Below, one piece after another: positions 6,318-13,179 of a stretch of 14,957 bases of DNA (position 1 is the first letter of the stretch; every line of letters begins with the position of its first letter). Both the position numbers and the translations under genes were made by a program. The stretch is from JBHHZI01 sp046757965 (GTDB lineage Bacteria > Acidobacteriota > Polarisedimenticolia > SMYD01). The DNA lies in NCBI GenBank assembly GCA_046757965.1, contig JBHHZI010000077.1:1-14957 (forward strand), read 5' to 3'. The notes beneath the pieces were generated by a model, which worked only from the letters and a program-made list of their open reading frames with translations, was not told where the DNA came from and did no database searches.

Positions 6318-7882
6318 GCGCCCGTCCGGGCGCCGAGCCGGCCGGTGAGCAGCCGGATCGCCTGCGCCGCCTCGGGCAGGCGCATCACCGTCAGCAGGGC
6401 CCCGTAGACGGCAGCACCCACTCCTCCGGCCACCCCCAGGCGCAGCGTGCGGGCCAGTTCGGTGGCACCGGCAAGAGCGGGCAGGCGGGCCAGGAGCGCG
6501 GTGACCGCGCCGGTGACCACCGCCGCCACGGCCACCTTGGCCAGCAGGGCCCGGAACTCCGGGTCGATCACCCTCTCGATGCCGAAATCCCGCAGCACGC
6601 GGCGAAACGGCACCGCCACCAGCCCGACCCACGCGGCCAGCGTGATCGAGGTCGCCAGGGCGATCCCCACGGCACCCAGCGGACCGATGAGAAGGGCGTT
6701 GAGGATCACGTTGAGAACGACCCGTCCGACACCCACCACCGCCACGATGCCGGACCGGTGCAGGGCAAACAGCGTCATGTTGACGACACTGGCAACACCC
6801 TGGACGACCAGACAGAGCGACAGGGCGACAAGCACCCGGGCGGTGAGATCGGTGGAGGCGGCGTCGAACAGTCCCCGCTCGAAAAGAAGCGCCGTCAGGT
6901 CGCGAGCGAGCACCAGCATCAGGGTCGTCGCGCCGATGAGAACAAGGATCATGCTCTTCAGTCCGAACGTCACGCTGCGCGCCAGCCGCCGCGGATCGCC
7001 GGCCGCGGCATCGGCGGAGACACTCGGCAGCAGAACCGTGCAGAAGTTCGCGGCCAGCAGCATCACCGGGAGCCGCCAGATCACCGTCGCATAGTAGAGG
7101 GCCGACACGCCGCCCGCCGGCAGCGTCGAGGCCATCGCCCGATCGGTGAACACCACGGCCTGGTCGACGATCGCGGCGCCCATCAGCGGCAGGAAACGCA
7201 ACACGTACGTGCGCACCTCCGGGCGCACCGGCGACAGGCCAGGACCGGGCCGTGGCCGATGGCGCAGAACAAACAGCCCCAGGGTGGCGACCAGCACGAG
7301 GGATCCCAGGCCGAACGCCATGGCGGCGGCGCGAATGCCCATCAGGGGTGCCAGCAGGATCACCAGGGTGAGGACGGCCACGCGCTCCACCACCTGGCCG
7401 GCCTGTGGCGCGAGGAATCGACCCCGGACGTGAAACAGGCCGGTGAGGAGCACCGCCGCACCGGTTCCCCACATGAAAATGGCCAGCCACGGCATGAGCG
7501 TGTCGGCTACCTGACGCTGGCTCTCGGTGAACCCGTAACCCACCCAGCCCGCCACGCGTCCACCCAGAAGACCCAGCATGACCGCGGCCACCGTGAGTCC
7601 GATGAGCACCGCGACGATGACATTGAGGCCGCGGGCATCTGCTGTGGCCCGGCCGTCCTCTTCTCGCCAGCGCGCATACATCGGCACGAAAACACCGAGA
7701 AAGGAACCGGTCACCAGTGCAACGAGGAACTCGGCCACGGACAGGCCCACCACCAGCGCATCCATCGCGGCGCCCGCTCCGAACAGTGCCGCGAGGACCA
7801 CCTGCCGGGCGGCGGCCAGCCCTTTCTCCGTCACCGTGAAGAGGCTCATGACCGCCGTGATCTTCAGGATGCGCCGCCTCAT
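6314..7882 (-). CDS. murJ: MurJ/MviN-type lipid-linked oligosaccharide flippase (MOP superfamily)
   Basis: Polytopic membrane protein of 522 residues with about 14 hydrophobic segments, as in MurJ. Recognisable MurJ strings are EKGLAAARQVVLAALFGAGAAMDAL (19-43, with R26 and D41), GGVSALYYATVIWRLPVMLL (257-276), FCTVLLPSVS (280-289), LFERGLFD (333-340) and NVILNALLIGPLGAVGIALAT (391-411). Housekeeping MurJ usually carries a LLRRLFAEGAF segment after the first Asp; here that region reads EFLVALVTGSFLGVFVP (51-67) and lacks the Arg pair. Together with the position among glycosyltransferase genes, this suggests a paralog that flips the locus-specific undecaprenyl-linked glycan (a Wzx-like role) and not the cell's lipid II flippase. 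The symbol denotes the family only. ATGA overlaps join it to genes on both sides, and no ribosome site is visible upstream of 7882. Confidence 0.88.
   Translation of the reverse strand: MRRRILKITAVMSLFTVTEKGLAAARQVVLAALFGAGAAMDALVVGLSVAEFLVALVTGSFLGVFVPMYARWREEDGRATADARGLNVIVAVLIGLTVAAVMLGLLGGRVAGWVGYGFTESQRQVADTLMPWLAIFMWGTGAAVLLTGLFHVRGRFLAPQAGQVVERVAVLTLVILLAPLMGIRAAAMAFGLGSLVLVATLGLFVLRHRPRPGPGLSPVRPEVRTYVLRFLPLMGAAIVDQAVVFTDRAMASTLPAGGVSALYYATVIWRLPVMLLAANFCTVLLPSVSADAAAGDPRRLARSVTFGLKSMILVLIGATTLMLVLARDLTALLFERGLFDAASTDLTARVLVALSLCLVVQGVASVVNMTLFALHRSGIVAVVGVGRVVLNVILNALLIGPLGAVGIALATSITLAAWVGLVAVPFRRVLRDFGIERVIDPEFRALLAKVAVAAVVTGAVTALLARLPALAGATELARTLRLGVAGGVGAAVYGALLTVMRLPEAAQAIRLLTGRLGARTGA
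6318..6333 (-). promoter_or_regulatory. GC-rich inverted repeat directly before a start codon
   Basis: The minus strand reads GCGCCCGGACGGGCGC, a perfect 7-base inverted repeat around a 2-base centre (in practice about a 5-6 bp stem with a small loop), immediately followed by the ATG at 6317. It encodes the last residues of the flippase. As RNA it could hide the start region from free ribosomes until one translates through it. The sequence is certain; the function is inferred. Confidence 0.35.
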
Positions 7883-9123
7883 GCGCAGGTTTCGGTCTGT
7901 GGCGATGACTCCACACCGGCAGCATCCACCAGATAGGGCCAGCCGAGCGTCCGTCGGTAGACCGCGTCCACATCGGCGGCCATGCGCACCGCGGAAAAAG
8001 TTTCGAACGCCCGGCGCCGGCCCGCCGCTCCGAAGGCGGCCGCCCGTTCCGGATCTGATGCCATCTCCTGCAGCGCCGCGGCCAGCGCCGGCGAATCATC
8101 CGGAGGCACGAGCCGGCCCGTGCTCCCGTCGACCACCACCTCGCGCAGGCCGTCCGTGGCCGTGGCCACCACCGGGAGGCCCGCCGCCATGGCCTCGACG
8201 GCGGCGAGACCGAAGCCTTCCCAGCGCGACGGGAAGGCAAAGATCGAGAACCCCGGCAGGAGGTTGGCGACATCGTCGCACGGGCCCGCGAAATGCACGC
8301 GGCCCCGCAGCGCTGAACCGGCTGCCTGCCGGCGCAGTTCCCCGGCGAGCGGTCCGCCCCCGATCAGGACCACGGCGAATCGATCGCCCGCCTGGGCGAC
8401 CGCGTCGAGAAGCAGGTCGACACCTTTCTGGGGAGCCAGACGCCCGACGAAACCGACCAGCACCCGGCCATCGACCAGGGGCGGTTCACCGATGCCGGCC
8501 AGCCGGGAGCGCAGCCGCGCGCGGGCGACCTCAGGGGCCACCAGCGTGCGGTACGGATCGAGATCGATGCCATTGGCGATGACGACGAACCGTTCCGGCC
8601 GCAGTCCCTCCTCTCGGACCAGAAAGTCCCGGACCGCGCCGGACACGGCGATGGTGACCGCGGAACGGCGCTGAGCCGCTCTTTCCCAGAGAAGAAACGG
8701 CACCCGCTTCCAGGTGCGGCGGCGCCGCCACGGATCGGTGTTGTGCCGGGTCGAGATCACCGGAACCGTCGGTGGGGCGGCGAACGGCCCGTAAAGATCC
8801 GCCAGATCCAGATGGGTGTGAACGACGTCGAATCCTCCATCCCGGATCAGGCGACGAAGACGCGCGAACGCCAGCGGGGCGATCACCGCCCGGCGGCCGA
8901 GTCGATGCACCGGGATGCCGGACGACATGAACACGTCCGCAAGCGGAGCGATGCGGTCGAGAACCGCGATCTCGACCCTGCTCCCCCGCCGTCGCTGCTG
9001 GCAGCACAGTGTGAAGACGAGCCGCTCGGTGCCGCCGGGATCCAGGGTCGAGAGCAGATGCAGCACCTGGGGCCGCCGCGCGCGACCCCCGGCAAGAGTC
9101 GTCCCCGCAGGTGAGAGAGTCAT
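7879..9123 (-). CDS. GT4 family glycosyltransferase (GT-B fold)
   Basis: Glycosyltransferase of 414 residues. The first domain begins PQVLHLLSTLDPGGTERLVF (18-37) and holds FDVVHTHLDLADLYG (98-112) and STRHNTDPW (124-132). The donor domain has VIANGIDLDPYR (181-192), GFVGRLAPQKGVDLLLDA (224-241) with the basic donor-phosphate site RLAPQKG, LIGGGPL (253-259), and the E-x7-E pair E302/E310 in RWEGFGLAAVEAMAAGLPVVAT. About 25 C-terminal residues (390-414) extend past the usual fold. The frame is open upstream, but the 9123 ATG overlaps the previous stop as ATGA and sits about 18 residues before conserved sequence. It lies between another GT4 gene and the flippase gene, so it should act before the lipid-linked product is flipped. 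Sugar specificity cannot be read from sequence. Confidence 0.93.
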   Translation of the reverse strand: MTLSPAGTTLAGGRARRPQVLHLLSTLDPGGTERLVFTLCCQQRRRGSRVEIAVLDRIAPLADVFMSSGIPVHRLGRRAVIAPLAFARLRRLIRDGGFDVVHTHLDLADLYGPFAAPPTVPVISTRHNTDPWRRRRTWKRVPFLLWERAAQRRSAVTIAVSGAVRDFLVREEGLRPERFVVIANGIDLDPYRTLVAPEVARARLRSRLAGIGEPPLVDGRVLVGFVGRLAPQKGVDLLLDAVAQAGDRFAVVLIGGGPLAGELRRQAAGSALRGRVHFAGPCDDVANLLPGFSIFAFPSRWEGFGLAAVEAMAAGLPVVATATDGLREVVVDGSTGRLVPPDDSPALAAALQEMASDPERAAAFGAAGRRRAFETFSAVRMAADVDAVYRRTLGWPYLVDAAGVESSPQTETCA

Positions 9124-10274
9124 GCCGCCTGCCCCCGATGGAGGGCGGGACGCCGGCTGAGCAAACGCTCGTACAGTCTCACATGCGCGTCGACCATCGC
9201 CTGCATGGAATACCGCCCGATGACGCGCTCCCGGCCACGGCGCCCCCATGCGGCCGCGCGCTCGGGATCGGCGAGGCACTCGTCGAGAGCACCGGCCAGG
9301 GCGGCCTCGTCGTCGGCCGGAACGAGCCGTCCGCAGACCCCATCCACAACCGCCTCGTTGTTCCCGCCGACCGCGGTGGCCACCACCGGGAGGGCCGCGG
9401 CCATCGCCTCCAGCAAGGCGTTGGAGAATCCCTCGGAGGTCGACGCCAGGGCGAAGACATCGAACGCGGCCAGCAAGTCCGCGGGCTCGTGGCGTCGTCC
9501 GGCCAGCACCAGATTGTTCTCCAGGCCCAGGTCACGGGCCGCCGCCGCGAGGGGTCCGGCCTCCGGTCCATTGCCGATGAACACGAGCCGGTCGCCGGTG
9601 GCCGCCGCGCGCCGGCGAGCAAAGGCGCGCAGCAGAACCACCGGCGCCTTGATCTTCTTCAGACCGCCCACCGAACCGACCACCCGCGCCGCGCCCGGAA
9701 TGCCAAGTGCCGCCCGCGCCTCGCTCCGCGCTGCCGCCTGCCGCCGCGGCCCGCCCAGTTCAGGGACCGGCACGCCGTTGGGAATCACCCGGAGACTGTC
9801 GGCCCGAACTCCGTCGGCTCGCGCCACCGCCGCCGCCGCGGATGAGCTGGCGATGATGACCTGGCTGGATCGGTCCCGCCAGCGCTCACGAATGCCGGCC
9901 GGGCCCGCCCTCCAGTGCGCCAGATTGCGCCGGGTTCCCACGTACGGGACGCCGGCGAGTCGCGCGGCCAGAGCGTCGAGCCAGTGTGCTCCGTAGAGGT
10001 AGGAATGCACCAGCGCCGGCCGGCGGCGACGAAGCTGCCTCACGCACCGGCCGAAGACGGGCAGGTCGCGGACCGACACGGGAGACGTGAACGGTTCCAC
10101 CACGACACCCGCCTCCTCGAGCACTGACGCCGCCGTACCCGCCTCCCCGGCGTTGAAGACATGCGGCAGAAACCGCTGCCGCGGCAGCAAGGGCAACAGC
10201 CGGGCCAGGTGACGCTCGGTGCCGCCGGTGCCGAGGCCGCCGACAAGATAGAGGATCTCGACCGCCGTGCTCAT
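9120..10274 (-). CDS. GT4 family glycosyltransferase (GT-B fold)
   Basis: Glycosyltransferase of 384 residues, beginning EILYLVGGLGTGGTERHLAR (6-25), with the GGTER loop. The acceptor domain carries LVHSYLYGAHWLDALAARLAG (88-108) and GTRRNLAHW (113-121), where relatives often show HTHL and SRHN-like strings, so its acceptor pocket may differ. The donor domain has VIPNGVPVPEL (163-173), GSVGGLKKIKAP (200-211), FIGNGPEAG (232-240), and the E-x7-E pair E281/E289 in TSEGFSNALLEAMAAALPVVAT. The GLKKIK string gives the basic residues expected at the donor-phosphate site. A longer frame from 10328 exists, but the 10274 ATG forms an ATGA overlap with the DUF362 gene and begins just before conserved sequence, so it was preferred. 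Donor and acceptor are unknown. Confidence 0.92.
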   Translation of the reverse strand: MSTAVEILYLVGGLGTGGTERHLARLLPLLPRQRFLPHVFNAGEAGTAASVLEEAGVVVEPFTSPVSVRDLPVFGRCVRQLRRRRPALVHSYLYGAHWLDALAARLAGVPYVGTRRNLAHWRAGPAGIRERWRDRSSQVIIASSSAAAAVARADGVRADSLRVIPNGVPVPELGGPRRQAAARSEARAALGIPGAARVVGSVGGLKKIKAPVVLLRAFARRRAAATGDRLVFIGNGPEAGPLAAAARDLGLENNLVLAGRRHEPADLLAAFDVFALASTSEGFSNALLEAMAAALPVVATAVGGNNEAVVDGVCGRLVPADDEAALAGALDECLADPERAAAWGRRGRERVIGRYSMQAMVDAHVRLYERLLSRRPALHRGQAA

Positions 10275-11761
10275 GCCACCTGTCCCCGGGCCGGTCCCTC
10301 TTCTCGCGCCTCGATGTGCCCCTGCCATCCCTGCGCCGCCACGAACGGCCGCTCCACGCGGCGGGCCAGATCCTCGATGGTCAACCGCTCGCCCGGCAGC
10401 TCGGTGTCGATCTCACGCACGGACAGGTCCTCCATCCGTCCATCGATCAGGGGCCGATGGAAGGCGGCGCGCGCCTGCTCCAGGGTGGGAATTCGCTCCG
10501 GCGCGAAGCCCATGAGGGTGGCCGCCACCCAGTCGACCGCCACCGGGTTCACGCCGGCGATCAGACGCGAGAGGGCACGCGGGTCCGGTTCCAGGGGCCC
10601 CTCCCCCTCGCCGGCCGTCACCGCGTCGGCCAGCACCAGGAACCGCCGCACCGGCCGGTCCTGCAGCCGCCCCTGCCGGTCGGCATACACGAAGATGCGG
10701 TTGAGATCGCAGACCATGGCGGGCATCGTCCGGTTTCCCCACCACGATCCCTCGTAGTACGGATCCGGAAACGGGACGACCGCCCCGCTCCGGCGGATCG
10801 CATCCTGCACGCGGTCGAGCAGCCGGCGGGCCGTCGCCGAGGGCGTGCGGTCCATGCGCTCCCAGAGACGTGTCATCCAGCGCTTGCGGAGAGACGGGTG
10901 CAGATACTCGTCACCTCCCTCGGCCACCGATCCGGCCCGGTGGTGGGGCAGCCAGGCCTTCGACCCGTTGATCCCGACCAGGTTCTTCAGTGCACCGGTC
11001 ATGCCGGCCTTGCGATGTGTCTTGATCTTGGGCAGGCTGATGACCAGATCGGCAGCGAGCAGTGACCGGGGAATGAGAAACTCGTGGCGACCCTCGCCAT
11101 GGTGCTGCAGCGTGATCTCCCGGTCATACTGGGTGACCCGGAAGCGGCGGCGCATCGCCACGAGGCTCTCGAGCTGCGACTCGGCGCCCAGGTCGACGGC
11201 GACATAGCCATCCGGATCGCCCGCCAGCGGCGTGCGCTGGACGATCAGCCCGCCGGCGCCCTTGATCACGGCCTCGCGCCGGTAGTCGAGACAGCGCACC
11301 CGGACCCCGTGCCGCTGCGCGGCCGCGCACAGCTCCTCGAGGCCCATAGCGCTCGCCAGGCGGTCCATCTGGCATGATTGCAGGGGCGAGTCGGCGATGA
11401 TGACCTCCCCCTCCGGTGCCACCGCATCGACCACATAATCGAGCACGGCACGCAGGATACGGGGATCGGTGACCACCGCCTCCAGCGGTCCGCCGGTGCC
11501 GTGACAGTGGCGCACGAGGTTCGGCTTGAGGACCACCCGTCCGCCGGCACCGACGAGCGCTCGCAGCGGATTCCACTCCGGCCGTCCGGCGTGATTCGCG
11601 TCCAGTCCGAGCCCGTGCCACGCCGCCCGGACCGCCCCGTAGATCTCGTTGTCGCCGCCGGCGCCTGGCCGCTCGGGAAACGGCACCGAGGGTTCGTACG
11701 GAGGTCTCCCCCATGACCGCGCCGCCGGTGCACGTACCAGGACCACATCCGTGTCGTTCAT
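10271..11761 (-). CDS. DUF362 domain protein in a polysaccharide locus
   Basis: Protein of 496 residues with DUF362 hallmarks: GRVVLKPNLVRH (74-85, the KPN core), GEVIIADSPLQSCQMDRLA (118-136), ISLPKIKTHRKAGMTGALKN (241-260) running into LVGINGSKAWLPHHR (261-275), and NPVAVDWVAATLMGF (405-419). DUF362 has no settled biochemical role; many members carry a [4Fe-4S] ferredoxin-like part, but no CxxCxxC cluster is visible here and only five or six scattered cysteines are seen. No signal peptide or membrane segment is evident, so it is probably cytoplasmic. The first 70 residues and the region 283-345 are less typical and may be locus-specific inserts. The 11761 ATG overlaps the stop of the PaaK-like gene as ATGA, with GGAG 7 bases upstream. 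The tight link to an adenylate-forming enzyme hints at a shared step; no function is claimed. Confidence 0.85.
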   Translation of the reverse strand: MNDTDVVLVRAPAARSWGRPPYEPSVPFPERPGAGGDNEIYGAVRAAWHGLGLDANHAGRPEWNPLRALVGAGGRVVLKPNLVRHCHGTGGPLEAVVTDPRILRAVLDYVVDAVAPEGEVIIADSPLQSCQMDRLASAMGLEELCAAAQRHGVRVRCLDYRREAVIKGAGGLIVQRTPLAGDPDGYVAVDLGAESQLESLVAMRRRFRVTQYDREITLQHHGEGRHEFLIPRSLLAADLVISLPKIKTHRKAGMTGALKNLVGINGSKAWLPHHRAGSVAEGGDEYLHPSLRKRWMTRLWERMDRTPSATARRLLDRVQDAIRRSGAVVPFPDPYYEGSWWGNRTMPAMVCDLNRIFVYADRQGRLQDRPVRRFLVLADAVTAGEGEGPLEPDPRALSRLIAGVNPVAVDWVAATLMGFAPERIPTLEQARAAFHRPLIDGRMEDLSVREIDTELPGERLTIEDLARRVERPFVAAQGWQGHIEAREEGPARGQVA

Positions 11762-13179
11762 CGCGTCGCTCCAGGCGACGCCGTCTCCGCTGACCAGGAC
11801 GCCGCGCCCCGGGCGGAGGAGACGAAGCGCCGCTTGCCGGAGGCGGCGGCGGGGAGCGCGGCCACGTGACGGTAGACCACCTCGGTCCGTTCGCCGAGAT
11901 GGGCACGCACCGCGGTCACCAGGGTCTCCATCTCCCCGGCCAGACCATCGCCGTCTCCGACGACGGACACGACGATGGCGCCGGTTGCTTCCTGGGCGAC
12001 GGTGAATTCCCGGACGTGGCGGGAGCCATAGAACAGGTGAGTGAAGAACTCCCCGTGTATGCGCCGGCCATCGGGGGCCACGATGAAGTCCGAGGTCCGG
12101 CCGCAGACCCGTCCCATCCGCGGCAGGCCGCGTCCGCACGCACACCTGCTCTCCGCGACGTTTTCCGCCACGTCCCCGGTGTCGTACCGCACGAGCGGCA
12201 TGGAGCGACAGGCCAGGCCGGTGATGACGACGCGACCGGTCTCGCCCGGCTCCGCCGGGCGGTCGCCGATGAGGATCTCGACCCAGACACCCCGGGTGTT
12301 GACGTGGTACGAGCCGGCCTCGCACTGCGAGGCGATCAGACCGAATTCCCGGCTGCCGTAACGGTCGAAGATCGGGGATTCGAAGATCCGGGACACACGC
12401 TCACGCATGGTCTCCGTCAAGGTCTCCGCGCAGGAGATGATGCCACGGGGAGGCGGAAACGGACGGCTCGTGGTCTCCAGCCACGCGGCCCACAGGTCCA
12501 GCGCCCCGGCGTATCCCCGCACCACTTGAGGTCGAAAACCGCGCATTCGCCTGGTGAAGGCTGCCAGTCGGGCCTCACTCAGGTCGAAGGCATTCAACTC
12601 GATCTGCCGGCGCAACCAGCGTGTCGCGAGACGCTCACGCCACCCACGCCGGGCGGCCAGGTCCCGGTCGGCTCCCCACAGCAGCGCGCACCGCGCGCCG
12701 AACTCCCAGCCCGACCACCGGTCGTGCCGCGCCGTCGCCGCCAGATTGGCGGTCCGGTAGGTGTCGTCCTGGAGAAACGACACCGGCGTCCCGGTCGAGC
12801 CACCGGTCTGGTTCCAGACGGCACCGTCGTCGGGAACATCCCGCGCCGTAAGGGCGGTCCGATGGCGGGTGAGCTCCGCGCGGGAGAGGATCGGCCAGCG
12901 GGCCAGATCCTCCGGCAATCGCAGCGAGGTCACGTCCGCAGCCTGCCCGGCGCAGCGCTGGCGGTAATACGGCACGCTTGCCAGCGCCTCGTGCAGCGTT
13001 CGCCCGAGACGGGCGAGATGCCGGGCGGCGCAGACCCGGGGCGAGAGCCACTGCTCGTCCTCGAGGCGACGCCATTCGCTCAGCACCGGGTGAGCCCGGC
13101 CCGCCCGCAGTGACGGTCGAAAGACGAGACCCGCCCAGGGCAGAACCGGACGCGACCGGGCATCGACCGGTCGTCTCAT
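11758..13179 (-). CDS. PaaK/CapK-like adenylate-forming enzyme
   Basis: Member of the phenylacetate-CoA-ligase-like branch of the ANL superfamily, 473 residues. Visible motifs: the phosphate loop NQTGGSTGTPVSF (123-135), ISCAETLTETMRE (248-260), DRYGSREFG (272-280), the MPLVRYDTGD core with the ribose-binding Asp (327-336), CACGRGLPRMGRVCGRTSDF (346-365) and, near the end, SGKRRF (447-452) with the likely catalytic Lys K449. All active-site elements are present, so it should activate a carboxylate as acyl-adenylate. Relatives called CapK are common in capsule and exopolysaccharide loci, where the substrate is mostly unknown. No acyl-carrier protein is seen nearby. The 13179 ATG overlaps the previous stop as ATGA, with GGGGAG 7 bases upstream; the longer frame to 13386 lacks family sequence. 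It is followed by the DUF362 gene through another ATGA overlap. Confidence 0.92.
   Translation of the reverse strand: MRRPVDARSRPVLPWAGLVFRPSLRAGRAHPVLSEWRRLEDEQWLSPRVCAARHLARLGRTLHEALASVPYYRQRCAGQAADVTSLRLPEDLARWPILSRAELTRHRTALTARDVPDDGAVWNQTGGSTGTPVSFLQDDTYRTANLAATARHDRWSGWEFGARCALLWGADRDLAARRGWRERLATRWLRRQIELNAFDLSEARLAAFTRRMRGFRPQVVRGYAGALDLWAAWLETTSRPFPPPRGIISCAETLTETMRERVSRIFESPIFDRYGSREFGLIASQCEAGSYHVNTRGVWVEILIGDRPAEPGETGRVVITGLACRSMPLVRYDTGDVAENVAESRCACGRGLPRMGRVCGRTSDFIVAPDGRRIHGEFFTHLFYGSRHVREFTVAQEATGAIVVSVVGDGDGLAGEMETLVTAVRAHLGERTEVVYRHVAALPAAASGKRRFVSSARGAASWSAETASPGATR

Noticed and set aside
5187..8273. A 1028-codon minus-strand open frame
   Set aside because: Only its last 376 codons, from the ATG at 6317, look like a protein family. 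The rest is an out-of-frame shadow of the flippase and of the GT4 gene before it.
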